From a bacterium (GTDB lineage Bacteria; JAHJDO01), in NCBI GenBank assembly GCA_018812485.1, contig JAHJDO010000135.1, positions 1 through 40,676 on the forward strand: 40,676 nt of DNA, written 5' to 3'. How positions within the stretch are numbered: the stretch's first letter is position 1; every line of letters starts with the position of its first letter. Below the pieces are notes generated by a model that saw only the letters and a program-made list of their open reading frames with translations, was not told the DNA's origin and ran no database searches. The position numbers and the translations under genes were made by a program. Shown here in pieces: positions 1-8,079 of the stretch.

Positions 1-224
1 AACCCTTCCCAATGATCTCGAAATATCTGGATGAGCCTGTTTTTGTAGTAGATAGGACTGTCATTCAACATAGCTACTACCAATCATAGCATAATTTGAA
101 ATTAGATAGATTGATATAATTTCCTATGCTATCAAGGAAAATTTTAATCCGCTTTACAACCCAGCATAGATAAATTATACTTCATAGCAATAAAAAGGTA
201 TAAATAAAAAAAGTATAAAATATT
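1..224. other. Left-edge non-coding region upstream of proS
   Basis: AT-rich stretch before the first complete gene. One plus-strand frame is open from the window edge to a TAG at 87-89 (28 codons); it could be the tail of an upstream gene, but I do not recognise it. An imperfect inverted repeat follows at 86-132. No convincing sigma-70 promoter stands out, although several TATAAA-like hexamers lie between 200 and 220, just before the proS start. Confidence 0.4.
86..132. repeat. Imperfect inverted repeat, possible transcript-end hairpin
   Basis: The arm ATAGCATA (86-93) pairs with TATGCTAT (125-132), and GAAATT (98-103) pairs with AATTTC (118-123), with a small bulge between the two paired blocks. 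It directly follows the TAG at 87-89 of the open frame at the left edge, so it could end an upstream transcript. There is no clear T-tract, so a classical intrinsic terminator is not demonstrated. Confidence 0.3.
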
Positions 225-1478
225 ATGCGTTGGACCGAATCTCTTATAAATACTCTGTGGCAGGCACCTTCTGAGGCAGAAATTTCGTCTCATAAATTAA
301 TGCTTCGCGCCGGGCTTATCAAAAAGCTCGCTGCAGGCATATACATTTTTATGCCTCTAGGACTTAAAGTATTACGCAAAATAGAAAATATCGTTCGAGA
401 AGAAATGGACGCCTCTGGAGCTTTAGAACTTCTGATGCCAACTCTTCAACCTGAGCAACTATGGCAGGAAAGTGGAAGATGGAATAAGATGGGTAAGGAG
501 ATGATGAAGGTTCAAGACCGCCACAAGAGACAATTTGGTCTTGGCCCAACACATGAAGAGATTGTAACAGATATTATTCGCAAAGAAGTTAAATCATACA
601 GACAGCTACCTGTCACACTCTATCAGATTCAAACAAAGTTCAGAGATGAAATAAGACCGCGATTTGGAGTTATCAGAGCCAGAGAATTTATCATGAAAGA
701 TGCATACAGCTTTGATAGAGATATTGAGGGATTAAATAAAAACTATAAGAAAATGTATGATGTTTATTGCAAAATATTTGACAGATGCGCATTGAAATAT
801 CAAATTGTTGAAGCGGAATCCGGCATTATGGGAGGGGATGTATCTCATGAATTTATGGCATTAGCTGATGCAGGAGAAGATGCAATCGTTATATGTCAAT
901 CCTGTGGATATAGCGCAAGTATGGAAAAAGCCGAAGGAGACAAATGTCCCCAATGTGCCAAGCAGATGAAAACTAACAGAGGTATAGAACTCGGACATAT
1001 ATTTAAACTTGGAACTAAATACAGCAAGTCTATGGAAGCAAAATTCCTCGATAAACACGGCAAAGAAAAAACAATTGTTATGGGTTGTTATGGAATTGGA
1101 ATATCCAGAATTATTGCAGCAGTTATAGAACAAAATAACGATGAACATGGGATAATATGGCCAAAATCAATAGCTCCATATCAGGTAGAAGTTTTGCCTT
1201 TAAATGTTAATGACAACGAGACAATGCAGATAGCAGAGAATATATATAAAATTTTGCTGTCAAAGAAAATAGAGGTCATTATTGATGATAGGGACGAACG
1301 GCCAGGTATAAAATTTAAAGATGCAGATTTAATTGGAATACCAGTCAGAATTACAATTAGTGCTCAAAAAGCAAAAGACAATGTTGTGGAAATCCATAAA
1401 AGAGATACAGGTGAAAATAAACTGGTAAATATAGATGATCTGTTAGAGAATTTGACAAACGTCCAAAGTCTTGTATAA
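225..1478 (+). CDS. proS: Prolyl-tRNA synthetase, short form lacking the INS editing domain
   Basis: Class II aminoacyl-tRNA synthetase that charges tRNA-Pro in the cytoplasm. Visible are the N-terminal class II core ([18 protein letters not shown] start typical of bacterial ProRS), motif 2 around [17 protein letters not shown], motif 3 around [17 protein letters not shown], and a C-terminal anticodon-binding domain (about residues 315-410). At 417 residues it is far shorter than the usual bacterial form of about 570. The missing piece is the INS (YbaK-like) trans-editing module between motifs 2 and 3. At that point the chain passes from a CQSCGY segment almost directly to CPQCAKQM and then [16 protein letters not shown]. 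The four Cys of that join (CxxC...CxxC) could bind zinc. No clear Shine-Dalgarno precedes the ATG. Confidence 0.95.
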   Translation: MRWTESLINTLWQAPSEAEISSHKLMLRAGLIKKLAAGIYIFMPLGLKVLRKIENIVREEMDASGALELLMPTLQPEQLWQESGRWNKMGKEMMKVQDRHKRQFGLGPTHEEIVTDIIRKEVKSYRQLPVTLYQIQTKFRDEIRPRFGVIRAREFIMKDAYSFDRDIEGLNKNYKKMYDVYCKIFDRCALKYQIVEAESGIMGGDVSHEFMALADAGEDAIVICQSCGYSASMEKAEGDKCPQCAKQMKTNRGIELGHIFKLGTKYSKSMEAKFLDKHGKEKTIVMGCYGIGISRIIAAVIEQNNDEHGIIWPKSIAPYQVEVLPLNVNDNETMQIAENIYKILLSKKIEVIIDDRDERPGIKFKDADLIGIPVRITISAQKAKDNVVEIHKRDTGENKLVNIDDLLENLTNVQSLV

Positions 1479-1509
1479 TTAAACCAGATAAGAGAGGAGC
1501 TATCGTACT

Positions 1510-1905
1510 ATGCCTAATCCAAAAATACCAATTGAAAGATCGCGGCATGATGTCAGATTTTCTATATCCATTCCTATAGAATATGAGAAAGTCTATAATC
1601 CTGCAAGAGAAAAAACAATTAAGAAAACAACTGCGCGAGATCTTAGTGGAGGAGGCATACAATTCGAAACAGACGAAGATATTCCGAAAGGTATAAAACT
1701 TTCACTTAGAATAAAAATGCCGAATTTGGGAAAATTCTTTACAGTTAATGCAGAAGTAACTCACTCCAAAAAAATCAGCAGTGACGTATATGATATAGGA
1801 GCAAAATTCCTGAATATATCCCAAGAAGCTAAAGAGGCTATGAACATGTTCTATTACATTAACAGATTAGAACGAAAAGGGCCTATAGCTACCTATCAGA
1901 AATAG
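1510..1905 (+). CDS. PilZ domain protein
   Basis: Small (131 aa) cytosolic PilZ-domain protein, a family that typically binds cyclic di-GMP. Both signature elements are present: an RxxxR motif near the N-terminus (RHDVR, residues about 12-16) and DxSxxG as DLSGGG about 30 residues later. The rest fits the PilZ beta-barrel, ending in a helix (SQEAKEAMNMFYYINRLER). No output domain is attached, so it is a stand-alone adaptor. A good Shine-Dalgarno (AGAGGAG, 1493-1499) precedes the ATG, 31 bases after proS. Its stop codon abuts the convergent uracil-DNA glycosylase stop. Its target is unknown; an HD-GYP gene and an exopolysaccharide operon lie further right in the window. Confidence 0.85.
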   Translation: MPNPKIPIERSRHDVRFSISIPIEYEKVYNPAREKTIKKTTARDLSGGGIQFETDEDIPKGIKLSLRIKMPNLGKFFTVNAEVTHSKKISSDVYDIGAKFLNISQEAKEAMNMFYYINRLERKGPIATYQK

Positions 1906-2571
1906 CTACGTTTTCTCATATTCTGCTTTAATCTTCTTCATATCCTGCCAGACGAGTTTTTTTTCGTTTGGATTGTATAACAAGTAAGCAGGATGAAACG
2001 TAGGAATTAATTTTGCATTCCTGTATTCAAAGAATCTCCCTCTAAGTTGAGAGATAGGCTGTTGGTTATTGAGAAGAGTTTGTGCAGCAAACTTACCTAA
2101 AGAACAAATAATCTTTGGCTTTATTATGCTTATCTGTTCCAACAAATATTCCTGACACACAGCGATTTCATAAGGCTCAGGATTCCTATTCCCCGGAGGC
2201 CTGCACTTAAGAATATTAGCTATATAAACATCCGTTCTTTTAAGCCCTATTGAATTTATTATTTTTGTTAAAAGCTGTCCAGCTTTACCCACAAATGGCT
2301 CACCTTGTAAATCCTCATCTCTTCCAGGTGCTTCGCCAACAAACATAAGCTTTGCATGCTCATCTCCAGCGCCAAAAACCAGATGAGTTCTTGTTTTTGC
2401 AAGTGGACACTTTTGACAGTCCTTTATTCTCTCCTTCAAGTCTAAGAGCCCTCCTGCGCACTCCTCCTGCGTAGGATTCTTAACTTCCATGCCCTGTTCG
2501 CATAGATACTGTTTTGTGAGCCTCACGACACCCAACAGTTCTTCTTGTAGAGACTGTTTATCCATGCTCAT
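1906..2571 (-). CDS. Uracil-DNA glycosylase, family 4 (4Fe-4S)
   Basis: Removes uracil from DNA in base-excision repair. The product (221 aa) shows motif A as GEAPGRDED (residues 79-87) and a C-terminal motif with HPAYLL. Four cysteines have the spacing of the family-4 iron-sulfur cluster: C52-x2-C55 and C123-x15-C139. The first about 40 residues are an extra N-terminal stretch before the conserved domain, as in many thermophile-type family-4 enzymes. It lies 3 bases downstream of secA on the same strand, so the two are probably co-transcribed. Family-4 and family-5 enzymes are related, but the GEAPG motif favours family 4. Confidence 0.9.
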   Translation of the reverse strand: MSMDKQSLQEELLGVVRLTKQYLCEQGMEVKNPTQEECAGGLLDLKERIKDCQKCPLAKTRTHLVFGAGDEHAKLMFVGEAPGRDEDLQGEPFVGKAGQLLTKIINSIGLKRTDVYIANILKCRPPGNRNPEPYEIAVCQEYLLEQISIIKPKIICSLGKFAAQTLLNNQQPISQLRGRFFEYRNAKLIPTFHPAYLLYNPNEKKLVWQDMKKIKAEYEKT

Positions 2572-2574
2572 AAA

Positions 2575-5244
2575 TTACGCATTTGCTCCGCAACACTTCT
2601 TATACTTCTTTCCACTTCCACATGGACAGGGCTCATTACGCCCTATCTTTTTCTCTTCTCTCTTGTATGGCTCCCTTGGAGCTGCTTCTCCCTCAGGTTG
2701 ATTTGTATGCATCTCCTGCCGCTGAGGCATTTGCCTCTGGCTGAGATGCCTCATATCCTTTGCCTGTTCATGGCTAAGATGTTGAGACGAAGCATCAAAA
2801 ACTTCTTTCATATGAATTGCTTCATCTCCAACCTGAATCTTTAAAACATACTCAATAATTTCCTCTTCTATGCTCTCAACCATCGCAAAGAACATATTGA
2901 CTCCTTCCCTCTTATATTCTACAAGGGGATCCTTCTGTCCGTAAGCCTGATAACCTATCCCTTCTCTAAGAGTGTCCATAGCATAGAGGAGGTCCTTCCA
3001 TTTTGTATCTATTACATGCAGCATTATTGCCTGCTCAGCCTGAGGTACAATTACACTCCTCTTAGCTTCATAAGCCTTCTTAATCCTGCTAACTAAAGAT
3101 TTTTTTAAATCCGGATATTCTATCTTAACGGGGTCTACTTCATTCCTATTAAAAGAAATACCTGCGCTCTGTCTAAGCCAAGCTGAAAGTCCGTCCAAAT
3201 CCCATTCTTCAGGATGAATGTTTTCCGGGGTGTAAATAGAAAGTTTTTTCTCTACAATTTCATTTATCATATCAGATACATAATCTTCCAACTTTTTACC
3301 TTCCAGCACCATATCTCTTTGCTGGTAAATTACCTCTCTTTGTTTATTCATTACATCGTCATACTTGAGCAGGTCTTTACGTATATCAAAATTGCGGCCT
3401 TCAACTCTCTTTTGAGCATTTTCTATTGCTTTTGTTACCATTCTATGTTCTATTGGCTGCCCATCAGGCATGCCCATTCTTTCCATAAGCCCCCTAATTC
3501 TGTCAGAACCAAAAATTCGCATAAGATCATCATCAAAAGACAGGTAAAACCTTGAAGAGCCTGGATCTCCTTGTCTGCCTGCCCGTCCCCGAAGCTGGTT
3601 ATCTATACGCCTTGCCTCATGGCGTTCTGTGCCTAATATATGCAATCCTCCGCGATTCGCTATGCCATCTCCCAAAACAATATCAGTTCCTCTGCCAGCC
3701 ATGTTTGTTGCTATTGTCACAGATTTTTCCTGACCTGCTCTTTCTATTATCTTTGCCTCCTGTTCATGATATTTGGCATTTAAAACCTCATGAGGAATCC
3801 CCTCTTTCTTAAGCATCTGATCTAAAACTTCTGACTTTTCTATAGATATGGTACCTACAAGCACAGGTCTTCCAAGCTTGTAAAGCTCTTTAATCTCCTG
3901 TATTATAGCCTTGAATTTTTCCTTCTCTGTTTTATAAATCACATCCGGATAATTAGTTCTCTTAAGGACTTTGTTTGGGGGTATTACAACTACCTCTAAA
4001 TTATAGATCTTGTGGAATTCCACGGCTTCAGTCTCTGCTGTTCCGGTCATTCCAGCCAGCTTCTTATACATTCTGAAATAATTTTGAAATGTTACTGTTG
4101 CAAGTGTTTGGCTCTCCTGTTCTATCTTCACTTCCTCTTTTGCCTCAAGCGCCTGATGCAAGCCATCCGAATAACGCCTTCCGGGCATAATTCTGCCAGT
4201 GAACTCATCTACAATAACCACCTGACCATTTTTTACCATATAGTCCTTATCCCGCTGGAAATTGCAATGCGCCTTAAGCATTTGTTCGGCATGATGTTTA
4301 TATTCCATGGTCTCAAGAGTGTGAAGGTCTTCTAAACCCAGTAGTTTGGCTACTTTCATTTCCCCTTCTTCAGTAAGATAGGTAGTATGGGCCTTTTCAT
4401 CCTTTATATAGTCCCCTGTTTCCTGCTTGGTTTCTTCATTGCGTATTCCTTCTTTAAGCCGGGAGAAAATTTGTTCTAATTTATAGTATTTATCCGTCGA
4501 TTCCTCAGCTGGTCCGGAGATAATTAATGGGGTGCGAGCCTCATCTATTAAAATACTGTCTACCTCATCAACAACAGCATAGTTGAGTCCTCTTTGAACC
4601 TTATCCTCCTTTCTTGTAGCCATATTATCTCTCAAATAGTCAAACCCGAATTCATTATTTGTTCCATAAGTAATATCAGCTCCATAGGCAATTTGCCTTT
4701 CCTGCGGATTCATATCGTGCTGAATGAAACCTACAGACAATCCCAGAAACTTATATACCTCTCCCATCCAGGCTGCATCTCTTTTTGCCAGAAAGTCATT
4801 CACTGTTACTATATGGACTCCCTTGCCTGAAAGCGCATTGAGATATGCAGATAGTGTTGCAACAAGTGTTTTTCCTTCTCCCGTTGACATCTCCACAATC
4901 TTTCCCTCGTGAAGTACTACTCCTCCTATAAGCTGCACATCAAAGTGAGACCCAAACCTCCGCTGGTTCGGGTCTCCAAAAAGTTTCTCTGCAATCTCTG
5001 GGTTGGAAAAGACACGTTTTGCCGATTCTTTTACTACTGCAAATGCTTCTGAAAGAATATCATCTTCAGTTTCGCCCTTTTTCAGCCGCTCTCTAAACTC
5101 ATCAGTTTTAGCCTGCAGCTCGGAATCAGAAAGACTCTGATATCCCTCCCAGAACTGGTTTACAGCGCCTACATATTTCCATAGCTTTTTAAGCTCACGG
5201 TCATTCTTTGTGCCAAAAATCTTACGAAGAATATAGCTGAACAT
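2575..5244 (-). CDS. secA: Preprotein translocase ATPase SecA
   Basis: Motor ATPase that drives secretory proteins through SecYEG. The 889-residue length is normal. Walker A is MSTGEGKT (residues 119-126), the DEAD-type Walker B region is [18 protein letters not shown], and the preprotein-binding, helicase 2, helical wing and scaffold regions follow in order (for example [17 protein letters not shown]). The C-terminus carries the zinc-binding SEC-C tail with C873, C875, C884 and C885 in [14 protein letters not shown], which contacts SecB or ribosomes in other species. It starts just downstream of tRNA-Pro on the same strand, and the UDG gene follows after 3 bases. Confidence 0.98.
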   Translation of the reverse strand: MFSYILRKIFGTKNDRELKKLWKYVGAVNQFWEGYQSLSDSELQAKTDEFRERLKKGETEDDILSEAFAVVKESAKRVFSNPEIAEKLFGDPNQRRFGSHFDVQLIGGVVLHEGKIVEMSTGEGKTLVATLSAYLNALSGKGVHIVTVNDFLAKRDAAWMGEVYKFLGLSVGFIQHDMNPQERQIAYGADITYGTNNEFGFDYLRDNMATRKEDKVQRGLNYAVVDEVDSILIDEARTPLIISGPAEESTDKYYKLEQIFSRLKEGIRNEETKQETGDYIKDEKAHTTYLTEEGEMKVAKLLGLEDLHTLETMEYKHHAEQMLKAHCNFQRDKDYMVKNGQVVIVDEFTGRIMPGRRYSDGLHQALEAKEEVKIEQESQTLATVTFQNYFRMYKKLAGMTGTAETEAVEFHKIYNLEVVVIPPNKVLKRTNYPDVIYKTEKEKFKAIIQEIKELYKLGRPVLVGTISIEKSEVLDQMLKKEGIPHEVLNAKYHEQEAKIIERAGQEKSVTIATNMAGRGTDIVLGDGIANRGGLHILGTERHEARRIDNQLRGRAGRQGDPGSSRFYLSFDDDLMRIFGSDRIRGLMERMGMPDGQPIEHRMVTKAIENAQKRVEGRNFDIRKDLLKYDDVMNKQREVIYQQRDMVLEGKKLEDYVSDMINEIVEKKLSIYTPENIHPEEWDLDGLSAWLRQSAGISFNRNEVDPVKIEYPDLKKSLVSRIKKAYEAKRSVIVPQAEQAIMLHVIDTKWKDLLYAMDTLREGIGYQAYGQKDPLVEYKREGVNMFFAMVESIEEEIIEYVLKIQVGDEAIHMKEVFDASSQHLSHEQAKDMRHLSQRQMPQRQEMHTNQPEGEAAPREPYKREEKKIGRNEPCPCGSGKKYKKCCGANA

Positions 5245-5262
5245 CTTTTATTCCTGTTAATT

Positions 5263-5339
5263 TGGTCGGGGCGACTGGATTCGAACCAGCGACCTCTTGA
5301 ACCCCATTCAAGCGCGCTACCAAGCTGCGCCACGCCCCG
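5263..5339 (-). tRNA. tRNA-Pro (anticodon GGG), CCA encoded
   Basis: Read on the minus strand, the cloverleaf is clear. The 7-bp acceptor stem is CGGGGCG paired with CGCCCCG. The D-arm is GCGC...GCGC with loop AGCTTGGTA. The anticodon stem CTTGA/TCAAG holds loop ATGGGGT (anticodon GGG, reading CCC), and the T-arm CTGG/CCAG holds the TTCGAAT loop. The discriminator base is A and the CCA end is encoded (5263-5265). It lies between merR (upstream) and secA (downstream) on the same strand, so it may be processed from a longer transcript. Confidence 0.96.
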
Positions 5340-5344
5340 ATTGA

Positions 5345-5686
5345 TTACCTATTTAAAATAGCTCGTATATCAGTAAGCTCTTTATTGATATCTTTTATTA
5401 TATTAACTAGTTCATGGTCATGTGACTTCTTTAAGCCGTTCTTTGGTGCTTCAAGTTGTTTCTTTGCGCCATCTCTTGTATATAAATCTTCCCACAGAAG
5501 CTTTTTTATTTGCAGTATAAGCTCTATATCTTTTTTAGTATAACTCCTTTTACCATCGCCGTCCTTTTGAGGTTTTAACTGCTTAAATTCTCCTTCCCAG
5601 TCACGCAGCACATACGACTCCACTTTCGTGAGTCTGCTTACCTCGCCTATTGAGAAAAAGAGTTTATCAGGTATATTGATTTCCAT
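5345..5686 (-). CDS. MerR-type HTH regulator
   Basis: 113-residue DNA-binding protein with an N-terminal MerR winged helix ([20 protein letters not shown], then [20 protein letters not shown] and [10 protein letters not shown]), followed by a short predicted helix that could serve for dimerisation. No metal- or drug-binding C-terminal domain is present, so the inducer is unknown. Small MerR proteins of this kind often lie next to tRNA-Pro or gpsA in anaerobic bacterial lineages. It follows gpsA by 5 bases and is probably in the same operon. A conserved housekeeping position makes classical stress sensing unlikely. Confidence 0.85.
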   Translation of the reverse strand: MEINIPDKLFFSIGEVSRLTKVESYVLRDWEGEFKQLKPQKDGDGKRSYTKKDIELILQIKKLLWEDLYTRDGAKKQLEAPKNGLKKSHDHELVNIIKDINKELTDIRAILNR

Positions 5687-5691
5687 ATTTC

Positions 5692-6687
5692 TTATTCTAT
5701 TTCTGATTTTGCATCTCTTGTCATTAAATCCATAACTGCTTTTCGCGGATCTTTATTATTAAAAAGCACTTCGTAAATTTCAGTTGTTATTGGCATATCT
5801 ACACTATGTTTTTTTGAAAGAAAGTATGCTGACTGAGTTGTTTTTACACCTTCTGATACCATTGACATTGAATCAAGGATTTGGCTAAGTGTCCTTCCCT
5901 TTGCAATCTGCTCGCCTACAAACCTGTTTCTGCTGTGTTTACTTGTGCAAGTTGTAATTAAATCACCTATACCACTCAAACCGGAAAAGGTGTGGGGGTT
6001 TGCTCCCATTTTTGCACCAAGCCTTCTGATCTCTGCCAATCCTCTGGTAAGCAAGGCAGACTTTGTATTATCTCCAAAACCAAGGCCATCAGAAATCCCA
6101 GCAGCTATAGCTATTATGTTTTTCAGCGCACCGCCTAATTCAACGCCAATTACATCAGAATTTGTATATACTCTAAAATCGCGAGCCATAAAAATTGTTT
6201 GAACATGTTTCGCAACATCCATATCTTTCCCGGAAACCACAACTGTAGTAGGGATTCCCCTTGCCACCTCTTCTGCATGAGATGGGCCTGACAGAACAAT
6301 AATATTGGTATTATCTGTCTCTTCTGCGATTATCTCTGACATCCTTTTTAATGTTTTATTCTCAATGCCTTTTGCAACACTCAGTTTTACAACTCCTTCT
6401 GGAACATGAGAACTTTTTGCGACCTTTCTCATCACATGGGAAGGCACAGCATAAACTACTAAAGAAGCCTCTGATATGGCTTCATCTATTTTGGATGTTA
6501 TATAAATTTCAGCAGGTATGTCTATTTCTGGCAGAAACTTTGGATTCTTTCTCTGTTTAAGGAGAACCTCTGCATAATCAGGAAATGCTTCCCATAAAGA
6601 AACCTCTAACCCCTTTTTATAAAGATGAATAGCTAATGTTGTTCCCCATCCGCCAGCTCCAAGCACACAGATTTTTTTATTATTCAT
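5692..6687 (-). CDS. gpsA: Glycerol-3-phosphate dehydrogenase [NAD(P)+]
   Basis: Reduces dihydroxyacetone phosphate to sn-glycerol-3-phosphate, the backbone of membrane phospholipids, in the cytosol. The 331-aa product is full length. The N-terminal Rossmann fold has GAGGWGTTLA (residues 10-19). Further signatures are SVAKGIENKTLKRM, LSGPSHAEEVARGIPT, and the catalytic Lys region GVELGGALKNIIAIAAGIS followed by GLGFGDNTKSALLTRGLAEI. In many genomes plsY and gpsA are neighbours; here they are separated only by a toxin-antitoxin pair and repeats (6749-7455). A weak promoter-like pair of hexamers is present upstream but is not strong enough to call. Confidence 0.97.
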   Translation of the reverse strand: MNNKKICVLGAGGWGTTLAIHLYKKGLEVSLWEAFPDYAEVLLKQRKNPKFLPEIDIPAEIYITSKIDEAISEASLVVYAVPSHVMRKVAKSSHVPEGVVKLSVAKGIENKTLKRMSEIIAEETDNTNIIVLSGPSHAEEVARGIPTTVVVSGKDMDVAKHVQTIFMARDFRVYTNSDVIGVELGGALKNIIAIAAGISDGLGFGDNTKSALLTRGLAEIRRLGAKMGANPHTFSGLSGIGDLITTCTSKHSRNRFVGEQIAKGRTLSQILDSMSMVSEGVKTTQSAYFLSKKHSVDMPITTEIYEVLFNNKDPRKAVMDLMTRDAKSEIE

Positions 6688-6748
6688 AATAGACTAAATA
6701 CTAACAAAGCACCGTACGTTATGCAAGAATTTTTAGTTTTCATAAGTC

Positions 6749-6776
6749 ATTGCGAAGGATGAAATCCTGAAGCAAT
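6749..6776. repeat. REP-like palindromic repeat
   Basis: The unit ATTGC-GAA-GGAT-GAA-ATCC-TGAA-GCAAT folds as a hairpin: outer stem ATTGC (6749-6753) with GCAAT (6772-6776), inner stem GGAT with ATCC. The wording, including the following TCTC, matches a very widespread intergenic repeat type of the form ATTGCGA...GAAGCAATCTC. It ends 5 bases before the stop of the toxin gene and lies between that gene and gpsA. Confidence 0.6.
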
Positions 6777-6781
6777 CTCTG

Positions 6782-7093
6782 TCACTTCTTGTAGGCATTC
6801 TTTCGATCATCAACAGTAAGGATGAAAACTATCCGTTCATTCTTATCTATAATGTAGAAGAGTCTGAACTTGCCGATTCTGTATCGCCAAGTATCGGGGG
6901 AATACCCCTGAAGCTTCTTGATGTTATTCCCCCAGAAAGGCTTTGTCTTGATTTGGGGATAGACATAGCTATCAAGTTTCTTGCGCAAAAAAACAGCATC
7001 GTGCGACGATAGCTTCTTAAACTGCTTTGCAAACTCGTCGGTTTCAAATATCCGAAAATCAGACAAAGCAACCTCGTCTGGCTTTTGCATCAC
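6782..7093 (-). CDS. RelE/ParE-superfamily toxin
   Basis: 103-residue protein with the small RelE fold signature: an alpha-helical N-terminus (FETDEFAKQFKKLSSHDAVF), the KLQGYSPDTWRYRIGKFRLF beta-region and the C-terminal strand IVFILTVDDRKNAYKK. RelE members cleave mRNA at the ribosome and ParE members act on gyrase; the sequence alone does not decide which. The gene lies downstream of, and overlaps by 35 bases, an RHH antitoxin gene, the usual antitoxin-first order. The start used gives MMQKPDEV; a start a few codons later would also leave the fold intact. Confidence 0.85.
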   Translation of the reverse strand: MMQKPDEVALSDFRIFETDEFAKQFKKLSSHDAVFLRKKLDSYVYPQIKTKPFWGNNIKKLQGYSPDTWRYRIGKFRLFYIIDKNERIVFILTVDDRKNAYKK

Positions 7094-7298
7094 AAAGACC
7101 GTTTTTAATACTGAGGTTCAAGCTTGCGTTATCTTTGATTTCCGCCATTTCGAATTCATCCACGTACTCGTGTTCTTCCACGAAGCGCAGAGCAGCGGTC
7201 TCAATAAAGTTTGAAAGCGGCCGATTGTCATTGATTGCCATGCCTCGAAATCTCTGGTATATCTTGTCATCAAGTCTCAATGTTACAGTTTTAGACAT
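7059..7298 (-). CDS. Ribbon-helix-helix (CopG-type) antitoxin
   Basis: 79-residue antitoxin. The N-terminal beta strand SKTVTLRLDDKIYQRF and following two helices form a ribbon-helix-helix DNA-binding domain. The C-terminal half (VEEHEYVDEFEMAEIKDNAS) is acidic and likely wraps the toxin. A strong Shine-Dalgarno (AGGAGGG) precedes the ATG. Upstream, three GAATAC/GAATGC boxes at exactly 10-base spacing overlap the presumed promoter, which suggests autoregulation. It is first in the two-gene operon, inserted between plsY and gpsA. Confidence 0.85.
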   Translation of the reverse strand: MSKTVTLRLDDKIYQRFRGMAINDNRPLSNFIETAALRFVEEHEYVDEFEMAEIKDNASLNLSIKNGLCDAKARRGCFV

Positions 7299-7338
7299 TG
7301 TTTACCCTCCTGGATAATCTTAGCTATTGTTTATATAT

Positions 7339-7367
7339 AGAATACAAAAGAATACATATGAATGCAA
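7339..7367 (-). promoter_or_regulatory. Toxin-antitoxin promoter with 10-bp-spaced operator repeats
   Basis: On the minus strand, TTGCAT (7362-7367) and TATTCT (7339-7344) are separated by 17 bases, a moderate sigma-70-like promoter about 40 bases upstream of the antitoxin ATG. On the plus strand the same stretch reads as three direct repeats GAATAC, GAATAC, GAATGC starting at 7340, 7350 and 7360. RHH proteins commonly bind tandem boxes at about one helical turn, so this is a likely operator for the antitoxin. The promoter hexamers themselves are only partial matches. Confidence 0.45.
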
Positions 7368-7391
7368 TGGAAATCTTCGTGATTTAATTTC

Positions 7392-7455
7392 ACATCCCCC
7401 TGAGTCCCCCTTCAAAGAGGGAATAGTTTTGCCGCAGGTGAAACTAGGGGGATGT
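7392..7455. repeat. Inverted-repeat element with ACATCCCCCT ends
   Basis: The 10-bp perfect terminal inverted repeat ACATCCCCCT (7392-7401) / AGGGGGATGT (7446-7455) encloses about 44 bases including CCCCCTTCAAAGAGGG, itself a partial hairpin. It resembles the widespread CCCCCT-rich intergenic repeats seen in many environmental genomes (mobile MITE- or REP-like units). Its right arm overlaps the last codons and stop of plsY. Confidence 0.55.
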
Positions 7456-8079
7456 TTTTCCTTTCTTCCCAATCCTGTTTTCCGTTCCATGCAAAAGTCT
7501 TTTTATGTTGCTTTTGTGTCTTATAACAACAAACACTGCTGCAATTATTCCAAAAACAAGATTCTCAATCCTGAAATTAAAAACACCTATGAAAATAGGC
7601 AGACTTATTGCAGCTACTATAGAGGAGAGCGAGACATATCTTGTGATTAAAGCGCATATTCCCCATACTGCGACGCATAACAGTATAGGAATTGGTGCTA
7701 TAGCGAGAAATACACCTGTGCTTGTTGCAACTCCTTTTCCTCCTTTAAAATCCAAAAATATAGTCCAGTTATGACCTATTATTGAACTTGTTCCCGCTAT
7801 TATTTGAAACAAATTACACAACTGATCTGAACAACCTCTATGAAAATATGCGGCTATTATACTTGCGCAAATCAGGCCTTTGGCAATATCAATAATCAGT
7901 GTTATAATTCCGGGAATAATCCCAAGCACTCTAAATGCATTAGCTGCTCCTACATTCCCACTTCCAAACTCTCTAATATCAATTTTTTTTATTAATTTCC
8001 CAATTATAAAACCTGTTGGAATTGCCCCCAAGAGATAACTTACTGCAATCATTGCCAGGATTTTCAATATAATTGTCAT
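7444..8079 (-). CDS. plsY: Glycerol-3-phosphate acyltransferase PlsY
   Basis: Integral membrane enzyme that acylates glycerol-3-phosphate using acyl-phosphate, the first committed step of phospholipid synthesis. The 211-aa product has several membrane helices and the family motifs GSGNVGAANAFRVLG (about residues 39-53) and GHNWTIFLDFKGGKGVATSTG-type segment (about 106-126). The C-terminus (RLLHGTENRIGKK) is typical, but the last residues TSP and the stop are encoded by the right arm of the repeat at 7392-7455. Start and der stop overlap as ATGA, indicating translational coupling. Its product partner gpsA lies just beyond the toxin-antitoxin pair. Confidence 0.95.
   Translation of the reverse strand: MTIILKILAMIAVSYLLGAIPTGFIIGKLIKKIDIREFGSGNVGAANAFRVLGIIPGIITLIIDIAKGLICASIIAAYFHRGCSDQLCNLFQIIAGTSSIIGHNWTIFLDFKGGKGVATSTGVFLAIAPIPILLCVAVWGICALITRYVSLSSIVAAISLPIFIGVFNFRIENLVFGIIAAVFVVIRHKSNIKRLLHGTENRIGKKGKTSP

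Noticed and set aside
3-89. Open frame entering from the left edge
   Set aside because: Only 28 codons are visible and nothing is recognised; too little to call a partial gene.
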